Source of the DNA: Aquisediminimonas sp031376385
Lineage (GTDB): Bacteria > Pseudomonadota > Alphaproteobacteria > Sphingomonadales > Sphingomonadaceae
Length of the DNA stretch: 64,000 bases
Direction: 5' to 3'
Assembly (NCBI GenBank): GCA_031376385.1
Contig: JANMDQ010000015.1
Location: 1 to 64,000, forward strand
In this document: positions 1 to 8,555 of the stretch, piece by piece
Position numbering within the stretch: position 1 is the first letter of the stretch
Layout: each line of letters begins with the position of its first letter
Position numbers and translations under genes: made by a program
Notes under the pieces: generated by a model
The model's input: the letters and a program-made list of their open reading frames with translations, nothing else
The model's database searches: none
Told to the model about the DNA's origin: nothing

Positions 1-77
1 GCAATGATGGTGTAGATGTAAAGGCCGCGCACAAAGAAGAGCGATTTGCCGCTGCGTGCAAGTTCGTGTTGGTACAT
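1..77 (-). CDS. 5' end of an unrecognised gene, cut by the window edge
   Basis: An ATG at 75-77 on the minus strand opens a frame that stays open to the window edge and gives 25 residues, starting MYQHELARSG and ending in a hydrophobic LYIYTII stretch. It lies 26 bp downstream of the kinase-like gene on the same strand, so the two may be co-transcribed. The hydrophobic end could be the start of a membrane helix. No family can be named from so short a piece. Confidence 0.45.
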   Translation of the reverse strand, partial: MYQHELARSGKSLFFVRGLYIYTII

Positions 78-103
78 GAATGACTTTCTGGGTGGATAAG
101 GGG

Positions 104-853
104 TCAGGCAGGCCGCGGTTGGCGGCCCAGTTGTTTCATACGATCTGCAATCGCCTTTCGCGCAGAGGCGACCACCGCGTCAAGCGGCAGGTTACTGTCA
201 ATGTCGTGGATTAGCGCACCGCCAAAACTCAATTTCGGCGTGGCTTCAATCTTTTGGCGGAGCATATCAATTTCATGATCGGGCTTGCGGGCAAAGGCGG
301 TGTCTAAGTCAACATTCAACCTTATGACTAGGTCTGGTTGATGCGATGCCATCCACAGATATTTCTTATACTCCCGCTGCGCGAGCCATGTGACGATCCG
401 CCCCTCTGCCTTGGCAGCAGACAGGCCGGGGCCGTCATAAAATCCCGGTACTTCGACTTGAGGGTAACGGTCCGTTACGATGATCACGCCGTCGCGCCGC
501 CGCCCTAGCATCCGTTTGAAGCGGCCAAGGCGGAACAGGGAAAAAACGTAAATCACGATGGCCGTAAATGGCCCTGGTATCCGGCCCTTGCGGTTGCGCG
601 CTTGCGATGCCTTGCGGGACAAATAGCCCTCAGCAAAGGCACCGACGAGCGGAAGTTCCTTGATCGCGCGGCCAATATCGCCGGATTTCAGGCCCAAATG
701 CGCAGTTTCAGCTGGGCCATAGCTGCGCACGAAATCGAGCACTTCTGAACTGACGGTGGTTTTTCCTGCGCCGTCCGAACCAACAACGGAGATCAGCGGT
801 GCCATGCTTTCTTGGCGGGCCAGTTCAACTGGTTTGTCTATTTCGGCCGCCAT
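104..853 (-). CDS. Thymidylate-kinase-like P-loop ATPase
   Basis: The 249-residue product has a Walker A motif GSDGAGKTT at residues 25-33 and a VTDRYP segment near residue 125 matching the DR(Y/H) motif of thymidylate-kinase-like NMP kinases. The family phosphorylates nucleotides, but divergent members occur in lipid and polysaccharide loci with unknown substrates, and this one diverges from housekeeping Tmk. The open frame extends to 949, but that start would overlap the divergent gene at 943; ATG at 853 (or 805, just before the P-loop) is preferred. It is divergent from a nucleotidyltransferase across about 90 bp, suggesting a functional pair. The substrate is unknown. Confidence 0.75.
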   Translation of the reverse strand: MAAEIDKPVELARQESMAPLISVVGSDGAGKTTVSSEVLDFVRSYGPAETAHLGLKSGDIGRAIKELPLVGAFAEGYLSRKASQARNRKGRIPGPFTAIVIYVFSLFRLGRFKRMLGRRRDGVIIVTDRYPQVEVPGFYDGPGLSAAKAEGRIVTWLAQREYKKYLWMASHQPDLVIRLNVDLDTAFARKPDHEIDMLRQKIEATPKLSFGGALIHDIDSNLPLDAVVASARKAIADRMKQLGRQPRPA

Positions 854-942
854 GATCACGTTGCTTTGGGGACCTTTCCGGTTGAACCCTGCCCCACTTG
901 GGCTATCTGATCTTTGTACTTGAACAACTTTGGGGCCAAATA

Positions 943-1731
943 ATGTCAAAGGGCGGTTGGACGGCCATTGTATTGGCGGGGCAGCGGCCCGGGCCTGACA
1001 GGCTGGCGACGCATTTTGGCGAAGAGTATAAGGCTTTGGTGCGCGTTGACGGGGAAGCGATGGTGACGCGCGTCGTTCGCTGTCTGCACGCTACGCCCGA
1101 TATCGCGCGGATCATCATCCTATCCCAAGCGCCTGAAAAACTGCGGGCAGCAGTGGAGGCCGGCGGCGGCGCGACTCTGATAGAAAGTGGCGGTGGCATT
1201 TCATCCAGCATCAAGGCCGTTGCGGGCACGGCGGCGGCGCCGTGGCCGATCTTGGTCACTACTGCAGACCACCCCTTGCTTGATCCCGCTATGATCAGCC
1301 AGTTTCTGTTGGGCAGCGGCGCCAATGATCTGGCGGTTGCGATGGTGGAAAAGAAGGTCATGTTCGCCGTTTTTCCGGGTGCTCAGCGAACGTGGCTGAA
1401 GTTTCGTGACGGCCATTGGTCTGGCGCAAATCTGTTTGCACTGCGGACTGAGCGAGTGCGCAGGGCACTTGATGTCTGGGCGGAGGCCGAACAGGACCGC
1501 AAGACAGCGTGGAAGCTTTTCCTCCACTTTGGGCCGTGGCTTGCGTTTCGTGCCCTCACCCGCACGATAGGATTGGCTGACGCGCTGCGCCAAGCGGGCC
1601 TGCGTTTTGGCCTGTCCATTCGGCTGGTGCCCATGGATGATCCGATTGCGGCAATTGATGTCGATAAGCCACTGGACCATGCACAGGCCGAAGAGATATT
1701 GGTTCAGCGTAAGACGGCGAGGAGGACGTGA
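943..1731 (+). CDS. MobA-like NTP transferase domain protein
   Basis: A 262-residue GT-A fold nucleotidyltransferase. The N-terminus TAIVLAGQRPG is the nucleotide-binding loop, followed by EYKALVRVDG as in sugar-1-phosphate and molybdopterin guanylyltransferases. TTADHPLLDP near residue 105 carries the expected metal-binding Asp. The family transfers NMP from NTP to a phosphorylated acceptor; the acceptor here cannot be read from sequence. ATG at 943 is chosen over 898 because the conserved strand begins six residues after it. It overlaps the NnrU gene by one base, indicating translational coupling. MobA itself is usually shorter and sits with molybdopterin genes, so MobA is unlikely. Confidence 0.75.
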   Translation: MSKGGWTAIVLAGQRPGPDRLATHFGEEYKALVRVDGEAMVTRVVRCLHATPDIARIIILSQAPEKLRAAVEAGGGATLIESGGGISSSIKAVAGTAAAPWPILVTTADHPLLDPAMISQFLLGSGANDLAVAMVEKKVMFAVFPGAQRTWLKFRDGHWSGANLFALRTERVRRALDVWAEAEQDRKTAWKLFLHFGPWLAFRALTRTIGLADALRQAGLRFGLSIRLVPMDDPIAAIDVDKPLDHAQAEEILVQRKTARRT

Positions 1732-2444
1732 TGGGCGGTATGGTAGGTATGGTAGGATTGGTCACATGGACCGCATTATTTGTGGGGACGCATTTCCTTA
1801 TGTCTCATCCCCTACGCGCAAAACTGGTGGCCGGGATTGGGGCCAACGGATTTTCGATTGTCTATTCGCTCATTTCGCTCGCCACGTTCATGGTCATGCT
1901 CAGTGCCTATCGCAGCATCCCTGACGCTGCGTCTTATTGGGGCGCAGGCGACGGGCTATGGTGGATCGCGACTGTGCTCGTCCTACTGGGCAGTATCTTA
2001 TTCGTAGGATCATTTTTCGGCAATCCGGCCATGCCTTCGCCGGGCGCCGCCGCTGCCGCCAAGGCACCCGCACGCGGCGTGTTTGGCATTACGCGGCACC
2101 CGATGATGTGGGGCTTCGCTTTGTGGGCAATCTCCCACGTACTTGTAAGCCCGCAGCCTAAGCTGATTGTGCTGGCAACGGGCATCGCATTTCTGGCTTT
2201 GGTTGGGTCTGCGGGTCAGGACCGGAAGAAAGCGGTGCTAATGGGGGAAAGCTGGACGGATTGGTCTGGGCGAACCAGCTATTTTCCCTTTGGCAATCAA
2301 CTATCGGGTGCGGTTTCTTGGCGCGCCGCCTGGCCGGGGCGCACGCCGGTGCTGGTCGGCACAGTCGTCTGGCTGCTCGCTACTTATGGCCACGGCTGGT
2401 TCGGGATTTACGGCGCGGGGATCTGGCGCTGGGTTTGGAGTTAA
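1731..2444 (+). CDS. NnrU family integral membrane protein
   Basis: 237 residues with about six hydrophobic segments. GITRHPMMWGFALWA near residue 117 matches the RHP-containing signature shared by NnrU and the isoprenylcysteine/phospholipid methyltransferase-like membrane proteins. NnrU was named from denitrification loci, but most alphaproteobacterial copies lie outside them and their role is unknown. A purine-rich ribosome site (aggagg, 1719-1725) precedes ATG at 1731; a GTG at 1728 is possible. It is coupled to the upstream nucleotidyltransferase and overlaps the convergent aldo/keto reductase by four bases at its 3' end. Confidence 0.75.
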   Translation: MGGMVGMVGLVTWTALFVGTHFLMSHPLRAKLVAGIGANGFSIVYSLISLATFMVMLSAYRSIPDAASYWGAGDGLWWIATVLVLLGSILFVGSFFGNPAMPSPGAAAAAKAPARGVFGITRHPMMWGFALWAISHVLVSPQPKLIVLATGIAFLALVGSAGQDRKKAVLMGESWTDWSGRTSYFPFGNQLSGAVSWRAAWPGRTPVLVGTVVWLLATYGHGWFGIYGAGIWRWVWS

Positions 2445-3436
2445 AGCCGGACCATCCGCATACCAGATTCCCCGTAACGCGGTCCTGCTGTGCCGCCGCG
2501 TGGGGCAATGGCCTCTATCGCGGATAGATCATCGGCTGTCAGCGTAAGATCAGCGGCCGCAACGCTATCCTCCATCGTGAGCCGCCGTTTGAAACCGGGG
2601 ATCGGCACAATATCCTCGCCCTGCGCCAGCAACCAAGCCAGCGCGACTTGAGCGGCACTAACGCCGTGCGCCTCAGCAATCCCCTCCATCACGGCCACAA
2701 TTTTCAGGTTCTCCGCAAAATTATCACCTTGATAACGGGGGTCGTTCCGCCGCCAATCGCCTTCGCTCAGGTCATCAAGGCTTTTGATCTGGCCGGTCAG
2801 GAACCCGCGACCCAGCGGCGAATAAGGCACAAAGCCAATCCCATTTTCGCGGCAGGCCGGCAGGATATCTTCTTCGATATCGCGTTCCCATAGGGAATAT
2901 TCGGATTGCAGCGCAGTGATCGGCGCAACTTTGGCGGCGCGGCGGATGGTGTCGGGGCCAGCCTCTGACAGGCCGATATGCTTGATTTTGCCTTCCTTGA
3001 TCAGGTCCGACATGGCACCAACAGTCTCTTCAATCGGCACTGTCGGATCAACCCTATGCTGATAGAATAGATCGATGCAATCAATGCCAAGGCGTGTGAG
3101 GCAGCCCTCAACAGAGGCCTTCGCGTTCGCAGCAGACCCATCCACTCCGACAATTTTGGTGCCGTCAAAGCGAAAACCGAATTTGGTGGCAATGACCAGT
3201 CCGTCGCGCTTGCCTTTGATCGCTTCGCCGACCAGTTCCTCATTTTGAAACGGGCCATAGATTTGGGCGGTGTCGAAAAAGGTCACACCCAGATCTATCG
3301 CGCGGTGGATCGTCTTGATCGCTTCGTCCGGGTCAGCGTCCGCGCCGTAGGTGATATTGCCGCCGCGGATCATTGGCATACAGCCGACGCCAAGTGCGGA
3401 TACTTTAAGGCCTTGGCCAAGCGTGCGATATTTCAT
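2441..3436 (-). CDS. Aldo/keto reductase
   Basis: A 331-residue TIM-barrel NADPH-dependent oxidoreductase, full length for the family. The catalytic tetrad is visible as Asp55 and Tyr60 (in FFDTAQIYG), Lys85 (ATKFGF) and His127 (DLFYQHRVDP). The pattern resembles the AKR11/AKR13 groups, which reduce small aldehydes and ketones; no substrate can be assigned. The start overlaps the stop of the symporter gene by four bases, so the two form one minus-strand transcription unit. The gene is convergent with nnrU. Confidence 0.9.
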   Translation of the reverse strand: MKYRTLGQGLKVSALGVGCMPMIRGGNITYGADADPDEAIKTIHRAIDLGVTFFDTAQIYGPFQNEELVGEAIKGKRDGLVIATKFGFRFDGTKIVGVDGSAANAKASVEGCLTRLGIDCIDLFYQHRVDPTVPIEETVGAMSDLIKEGKIKHIGLSEAGPDTIRRAAKVAPITALQSEYSLWERDIEEDILPACRENGIGFVPYSPLGRGFLTGQIKSLDDLSEGDWRRNDPRYQGDNFAENLKIVAVMEGIAEAHGVSAAQVALAWLLAQGEDIVPIPGFKRRLTMEDSVAAADLTLTADDLSAIEAIAPRGGTAGPRYGESGMRMVRL

Positions 3437-4686
3437 GCGGATTCTCCTTGAAGGGCTGGACTTGGCGCAGGGCCATCATTCTGGCGCGCAATGGCACTGG
3501 TGACAGCCACATCCATAGACACATTGCCGACGGTGCGGAAGATATCGGGAATGGTTTCCACCGCAACAAGAATGGCAAGCGGCTCAATCGGTAGGCCCAT
3601 GGCGAGCGAGATAGGTGCGATGGATGAAATGAAGCTGATCTGGCCGGGCAAGCTGACCGCGCCAATGGTTGTCGTTGCGGCGACGGCGACGCCTGCGGCA
3701 AGCTGAAACACGCTCAACTCTATCCCAAACCAATGCGCAACGTAGATGGCCACGCCAAGGTTCATGGCTGGCCCCGTGGCCCGGAACAGAGCGACTGCCA
3801 ATGGCAGCGTCATATCTGCCGTGGCGGGCTTCACGCCGAGGAGCGAAACGCCCTTCAGCATGGCAGGCAAAGAGGCGAGCGAGGATTGGGTGCTAATCGC
3901 GACGGCTTGGGCGGGAAGGGCGGCTTGCTGATAGGTGCGAAGCGAGAGACCACCAGCGAATTTGGCAACGCCGTAAGCGCATATCCAAATGACCACCCCA
4001 AGCGAAGAGAGCATGATCACATAATGAACCAGCGCGCCCAGGGCGGCAAAACCCGACTGGGTGCCGATCAATATGGCAAGCGCAAACACGCCCAACGGGG
4101 CCAGCCACAACACCCAGCCAATCACGATCAGCATCGCCTCTGCCACAGCCTCAAAAAAGCCGGTTAGGACCGCGCGTTGAGCGTGGGGCAGTTTCAGCAT
4201 CGCAAAGGCAAAGAGCGTGGTGAATACAGTCAGCGGCAAAATCGCATTCTCTGCCGCCGCTGCGATTGGGTTGCTTGGCACGATTGAAAGCAGGAAGTCA
4301 GCGATACCTGGAGGTGCCCCAACATCGGCCTGTGTTTTGAGACCCGCTTTCAATGCCGTTCCGGCGTCTGCCGCGAGTGGCCAGATTTCAAGGAGCAATG
4401 GCAACACAAGCGCTGCCATAATTGACGAACACCAGAGGATACCGAGGAACCAGAATACTGACCGCCGGGCCAAGGCTCCTGCTTGCGCAGCCTCTGCGGT
4501 CTTGGTGATGCCTGTGATGAGCAGTGCAACAACAAGCGGCACGACAGTCATCTTCAGCCCATTGAGCCATAGTCCACCGATGGGCTGCGCGATGCTGGTC
4601 AGTGTATCCCCCCAACCTGTTCCCGCGCCGAGCATGCCAATGGTGAGTCCAAGGACAAGGGCGATGAGAATGAGAAGAGCAGCCAT
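3433..4686 (-). CDS. Dicarboxylate/amino acid:cation symporter (DAACS)
   Basis: 417 residues of mostly hydrophobic sequence with the GltP/DctA layout: about eight transmembrane helices and two re-entrant segments, the serine-rich turn appearing as AISTQSSLASLPAML. The family imports glutamate, aspartate or C4-dicarboxylates with Na+ or H+. Substrate preference is not deducible. It overlaps the downstream aldo/keto reductase by four bases and follows the small membrane protein gene by 15 bp, so all three may be co-transcribed. Confidence 0.85.
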   Translation of the reverse strand: MAALLILIALVLGLTIGMLGAGTGWGDTLTSIAQPIGGLWLNGLKMTVVPLVVALLITGITKTAEAAQAGALARRSVFWFLGILWCSSIMAALVLPLLLEIWPLAADAGTALKAGLKTQADVGAPPGIADFLLSIVPSNPIAAAAENAILPLTVFTTLFAFAMLKLPHAQRAVLTGFFEAVAEAMLIVIGWVLWLAPLGVFALAILIGTQSGFAALGALVHYVIMLSSLGVVIWICAYGVAKFAGGLSLRTYQQAALPAQAVAISTQSSLASLPAMLKGVSLLGVKPATADMTLPLAVALFRATGPAMNLGVAIYVAHWFGIELSVFQLAAGVAVAATTTIGAVSLPGQISFISSIAPISLAMGLPIEPLAILVAVETIPDIFRTVGNVSMDVAVTSAIARQNDGPAPSPALQGESA

Positions 4687-4701
4687 TCGGCTTATCTGGC
4701 G

Positions 4702-4869
4702 TTAATCCTCAGGCTTGTCACTCTTCTTCTTGCGCGCATGATTAGCATAAAGAAGAGCGGCCATTACCGCTGCTGATCCAATGCCAATGCCAATGCCAGC
4801 CTTCAGTCTGGCGGCACGCCTTTCTTCCTCTGACTGATCGTCATCTGGATTTTCGGATTTTGAAACCAT
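4702..4869 (-). CDS. Small one-helix membrane protein
   Basis: A 55-residue protein: an acidic, charged N-terminus (SENPDDDQSEEER), one hydrophobic helix (GIGIGIGSAAVMAALLYA) and a basic C-terminal tail (RKKKSDKPED). This suggests a single-span inner-membrane protein with a positive anchor. ATG at 4869 is preferred over 4884. Small charged/one-helix proteins of this sort are common members of alphaproteobacterial general stress regulons, and a candidate EcfG promoter lies 40 bp upstream. No family is recognised and the function is unknown. Confidence 0.6.
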   Translation of the reverse strand: MVSKSENPDDDQSEEERRAARLKAGIGIGIGSAAVMAALLYANHARKKKSDKPED

Positions 4870-4908
4870 GAAAATACCCCGCAAAACTGTTATGGGAACG
4901 CGTTTATT

Positions 4909-4934
4909 AACCCGCCTGACCTGTCAATAGTTCC
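4909..4934 (-). promoter_or_regulatory. Candidate EcfG-type (general stress) promoter
   Basis: On the minus strand GGAAC (4934-4930) is followed after 17 bases by GGTT (4912-4909), close to the alphaproteobacterial EcfG consensus GGAAC-N16/17-CGTT. The first base of the -10 box differs. It lies 40 bp upstream of the ATG of the small membrane protein, a sensible distance. Confidence 0.5.
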
Positions 4935-5081
4935 CTTCACGATTACGCCAAGGTGAATCGAAATAACGGTAGGCGGAGGCAGGTGCCGAAATGCCTTAGT
5001 CACGCGGCGTGAGACATGCTTGATTATTTAGAGCTTTGATGTCATTTCATTCTGGGGTATTCACCCCTTGTGAAAGACACA

Positions 5082-5696
5082 ATGATGCAAGCCGCATCTT
5101 ATGATGCTCCGTTAACGACGCTGATCATGTACAGCCCGATTGCGTCTGTTGTTTCCAATCCGCGTCTGCATGACAACCCTATCGTTGCGTGCAATCAAGC
5201 GTTTATGGATCTGACGGGTTATGCGGAAGACGAAATTGTCGGTCGCAATTGCCGTTTCCTTTCTGGCCCTGAAACGGAGCCATGGTTGACGGAACGGATC
5301 ACAGTTTCAGTCAAAGAACATAAGCCTGTGCTTGTCGAAATTCTGAATTATAAGAAAGACGGTACTGCGTTTCGCAATGCCGTGCTTGTCGCGCCGACGT
5401 TTGACAATAACGGTGAGCTTGAGTTTTTCCTTGGGTCACAAGTTGAACTGGATGACAACGCGATTGGCGCAACATCTATTCGCCGCCGGGAATCTTCTCG
5501 GTTGGTCCAATCCTTGTCACCCCGGCAACGTGATGTGCTGGTCGAAATGGCGCACGGCCAGCTGAACAAACAAATCGCGCACAAGCTGGGCTTGAGCGAA
5601 AAGACCGTGAAAATGCACCGGTCTCTGCTCATTCAAAAGCTTGGAGTGCCGACGTCTGCGGACGCGGTGCGGATTGCAGTTGAGGCTGGGCTTTAA
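5082..5696 (+). CDS. LOV-HTH blue-light transcription regulator (EL222-like)
   Basis: A 204-residue protein with an N-terminal LOV domain (about residues 20-125) and a C-terminal LuxR/GerE helix-turn-helix (about 146-200). The flavin-adduct Cys is C57 in GRNCRFL, and the signal-relaying Gln is Q120 in FFLGSQ. The HTH carries the usual NKQIAHKLGLSEKTVKMH pattern. The size and order match EL222 of Erythrobacter litoralis, which in blue light forms a flavin-Cys adduct, dimerises and activates transcription. ATG at 5082 or 5085 is chosen; an in-frame GTG lies at 5070. No partner gene is adjacent; targets are unknown. Confidence 0.88.
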   Translation: MMQAASYDAPLTTLIMYSPIASVVSNPRLHDNPIVACNQAFMDLTGYAEDEIVGRNCRFLSGPETEPWLTERITVSVKEHKPVLVEILNYKKDGTAFRNAVLVAPTFDNNGELEFFLGSQVELDDNAIGATSIRRRESSRLVQSLSPRQRDVLVEMAHGQLNKQIAHKLGLSEKTVKMHRSLLIQKLGVPTSADAVRIAVEAGL

Positions 5697-5715
5697 ACGC
5701 GACCTGCCTAAACTG

Positions 5716-6966
5716 CTACTTCGCGATCCACTGCCCTGAATTGCGGAACTCTGGCCTTATATCAGATTCTGGCAAAGCCCCAGATACATAGCGATTATCT
5801 TGAGCAATGGGCCGTTCTGCGACGGCGCGTTGCTGAGCGGCGCGGCCAAGCGCTGCTTGTTGTGTAAGGAGGCTTTCGTTCGCCTTAGCCTGGATCGCGG
5901 AGAGGCTGTCATCAGTGCCAAAACCTTGCGGGAAGGGCAGTGCGCTGCCCGCAATCACCGTGGGCGCACCAAGGGAAGGTGTCAGAGGACGGACCGGATG
6001 CGCGCGTGGTCCCGGAGTGGGTTCCCGGCCAGTATAGCGCGCGTAGAATGCTCCCGGTTCGCCTGCACGCGTTCCCCAACGGTAGAAGATGTGCGCGCCG
6101 ATAATGGCAGTCGCGGTCAGGCTTTTGTTCCAATAAGGGTTTACGGCCAGAGTATGATAATGGGTCGCAGTGCCAACCTGCGGAAACACATATCCAGCCA
6201 GCGCGACGCGGGCGATGCGGCTCGCCTGCGCCCAGACGTTGCGATTGGGAACGCGCGACATGGATCCATCGCAGGCAAAGGAAAATTGGCACAGCCGATC
6301 ACCGCGCTCCGTCCCCTGATACACAACATCGCAGACGGTGTTGGGATAGGCGGGGTGACGAACGCGGTTGAGGACGACTTGCGCGACGGCGCGCTGGCCA
6401 TCCTCTGACTCGCTGGCCGCTTCATAATAAATGGCGGCTGTGAGGCAGAGTTGCGAACGGAGCGAATCCACACCGGTCAAGCCGCGAAAGGCGTAAGCCG
6501 AAGCCGCTGGGCCGGGAAGCAGCGCACTGTTCATCAGCGCTGGCAAGGGCGCGGTGGGGACCGCAGGCATCACGCCATCAATGGGGGCAGGAAGCCCGGC
6601 GAGCGTGGGATCGTAGGGTGCCAGCGCGGCAGGGTTGGTCACAGCGTCAAGCGCAGGCAAGTCAGCCAGATCAAACTCCACAGGTACCAGCGGCGTGGTG
6701 GTGAGGCGCGGGGCCAAGACACCATCCGGCATCGGATCAATCGCCACGGTCACTTCAGGGCCACGAAAGCCCGCAACAATGCCCATCGAAGAGGCCGCCG
6801 GAACGCAGGATGCAACGAAGAGCATCAGATAAACTGAAGCCAATCGCTTGATGGCCCCCACAGGGAGCGCAACGCGCGGTGTCATCCGCATGGCTGCCAT
6901 AGCTGCCCAATATCCTGTTTTGCCCACCCGAATCGGGATGAATTTGGCCCTTATGCGCTGATTCAT
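5716..6966 (-). CDS. SleB-type cell wall hydrolase
   Basis: A 416-residue exported protein. The N-terminus has a hydrophobic segment near residues 38-60 that could be a signal or anchor, then a long Pro/Ala-rich linker. Next comes a SleB/Hydrolase_2 domain starting around residue 172 (AIYYEAASESEDGQRAVAQV), with the catalytic Glu in YYEA and the NRVRHPAYP signature. The family cleaves peptidoglycan glycan strands. ATG at 6966 is preferred over 7020 because it follows a purine-rich ribosome site. It is convergent with the LOV-HTH gene, so the two are probably unrelated in regulation. Confidence 0.82.
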   Translation of the reverse strand: MNQRIRAKFIPIRVGKTGYWAAMAAMRMTPRVALPVGAIKRLASVYLMLFVASCVPAASSMGIVAGFRGPEVTVAIDPMPDGVLAPRLTTTPLVPVEFDLADLPALDAVTNPAALAPYDPTLAGLPAPIDGVMPAVPTAPLPALMNSALLPGPAASAYAFRGLTGVDSLRSQLCLTAAIYYEAASESEDGQRAVAQVVLNRVRHPAYPNTVCDVVYQGTERGDRLCQFSFACDGSMSRVPNRNVWAQASRIARVALAGYVFPQVGTATHYHTLAVNPYWNKSLTATAIIGAHIFYRWGTRAGEPGAFYARYTGREPTPGPRAHPVRPLTPSLGAPTVIAGSALPFPQGFGTDDSLSAIQAKANESLLTQQAALGRAAQQRAVAERPIAQDNRYVSGALPESDIRPEFRNSGQWIAK

Positions 6967-7098
6967 GCCCCTGTCGTCCCTTGAATTACGACTGTTCCGG
7001 CACGGGACAGTAAGGCGCATAGAGGTTAACTGCTTATGGCTGGTGCATGATCAGGCTTAATGACCTGTGATTAAATGTGGCTGCATGGTCGGCTCGAT

Positions 7099-7179
7099 AG
7101 TGCTCCGGGCTTGACCCGGAGTCAAAGGGTCACACACTCTACCGCCCCCCTCTGGGCTGCGGGTCAAGCCCGGAGCACT
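7099..7179. repeat. Perfect 20-bp inverted repeat (REP-like)
   Basis: Arms at 7099-7118 and 7160-7179 are exact reverse complements (agtgctccgggcttgacccg) with a 41-base spacer. It lies just downstream of the SDR stop. The type is common between sphingomonad genes; its core differs from the palindromes near the crt genes. Confidence 0.8.
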
Positions 7180-7183
7180 GCTA

Positions 7184-7990
7184 TTACTTGAGCCCCCGCT
7201 GCGCCGCGCTGAATGATTTGGAGCGGTTGAGGTAATAGTTTGGAGCCCAGCGGGCGTAAAACCAAGCGCGGTGCGCGGTCTTGCCGACGCGGGTGTGGAC
7301 GGCCTTGCCTTGGATGGCATCCCAAGCGGCCTCAGCCACCATCGACACGGGCGAAATTTCCAGCCCTGCATCTGCCACAATGTCGCGCGTGCTCCGGTTG
7401 CTGTCGAGAGAAATGCTGTCAAGGATCGGTGTGTCAATGAAACTGGGCATCAGCGAACGGACCTTGATGCCATAAGGATGCCATTCCTGATCGAGCGATT
7501 CCGTCAACCCGCGCACCGCAAATTTGCTGGCGCAATAGACTGACATACCCGCCGACCCCATGATTCCGGCCGCAGACGCGGTGTTGAGCAGGCAAGACCC
7601 CGGTGTCTGTTTGAGATAGGCAAAGCCTGCTTTCGCGCCGTAAAGTACGCCTTTGATATTCACATCAACGACCAGATCATCATCCTCAATCGCTGTTTCA
7701 GCAAGCGGCCCGCCGCGACCCACACCTGCATTGTTGAACAGCACATCCATCCGTTCGCCCGCCGCTGACCAAAATTCGGCCAGAGCCCGGTCCCAATCCG
7801 CGCGGCTGCGCACATCGAGCTGGTGAGATGAGCTTTGCCCAGCAGGGATCGCCGCCGCCGTCTCAGTCATGCCCGCTTCGTCCACATCTGCCAGCCCAAC
7901 GAACCAGCCCTTGTTCGCGAAAAACACAGCGACGGCGCGGCCAATGCCAGACGCACCGCCAGTAATGAATATCGACTTACGCGCTGCCAT
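7184..7990 (-). CDS. Short-chain dehydrogenase/reductase (SDR)
   Basis: A 268-residue Rossmann-fold oxidoreductase. It shows the NAD(P)-binding TGGASGIG near residue 9, the NNAG motif, and the catalytic Tyr and Lys in YCASK with an upstream Ser in the TASAAG strand. This is a full-length classical SDR. The frame is open upstream to 8818, but only the part from ATG 7990 is conserved, the rest being antisense to real genes. It is divergent from the secreted protein at 8027. The substrate is unknown. Confidence 0.88.
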   Translation of the reverse strand: MAARKSIFITGGASGIGRAVAVFFANKGWFVGLADVDEAGMTETAAAIPAGQSSSHQLDVRSRADWDRALAEFWSAAGERMDVLFNNAGVGRGGPLAETAIEDDDLVVDVNIKGVLYGAKAGFAYLKQTPGSCLLNTASAAGIMGSAGMSVYCASKFAVRGLTESLDQEWHPYGIKVRSLMPSFIDTPILDSISLDSNRSTRDIVADAGLEISPVSMVAEAAWDAIQGKAVHTRVGKTAHRAWFYARWAPNYYLNRSKSFSAAQRGLK

Positions 7991-8026
7991 TGTGTTTATC
8001 CTTGAGTCTTTGGTGCGCCTTAGCCA

Positions 8027-8554
8027 ATGGATTGCCGCATGACGTTGCGCAAGACCTTCCTCACCCTGGCACTTTTCATGGCCGCCTGTTTCCCCCGTAT
8101 TGCTTTGGCAGAAGTGACAGTCAGTTTCTATTCCCATGACTTTGGATCTAGTTTTCCCCACGCTTTTTTCACGATCAAGGGCACACTGAATAGCGGCGGC
8201 GAAGTCGATACCAATTACGGGTTCACTGCGAAATCGGTAACGCCTGCGATCTTGATGGGATCGGTTGTGGGCGTCGTTGAAAGCAGCAAGCCAAGTTATG
8301 TCGTGTCGAGCGACCGCCAGTTCGGGGTGAAAGTCAGCGACGCTCAATATGATGCTTTGATCGCATTGGTCGCGAGATGGCGCGCGCTGCCGGGCAAAAG
8401 CTATAGTTTGAACAAGCGCAATTGCATCCACTTTGCCGGTGCAGCGGCGGAATTGCTGGGGCTGAAAGTTGTCTATGATCCTAAGCTGATGAAAAAGCCC
8501 AAAAGCTTCATGCTGTCTATAGTCGCGCTCAATCCTCAGTTGAAAGGAACTTAG
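8027..8554 (+). CDS. Secreted protein, possible permuted papain-like (LRAT/YiiX-like) fold
   Basis: 175 residues. The N-terminus has a signal peptide (TFLTLALFMAACFPRIALA), so the product is exported. After it come a His in SFPHAFFTIKG and, about 90 residues later, a Cys in RNCIHFAG. This His-before-Cys order and the NCxHF sequence resemble circularly permuted NlpC/P60-like enzymes, including the LRAT group (NCEHF). Activity is inference only. ATG at 8039 is an equally good start. One base separates its stop from the crotonase ATG, implying an operon. Confidence 0.6.
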   Translation: MDCRMTLRKTFLTLALFMAACFPRIALAEVTVSFYSHDFGSSFPHAFFTIKGTLNSGGEVDTNYGFTAKSVTPAILMGSVVGVVESSKPSYVVSSDRQFGVKVSDAQYDALIALVARWRALPGKSYSLNKRNCIHFAGAAAELLGLKVVYDPKLMKKPKSFMLSIVALNPQLKGT

Positions 8555-8555
8555 C

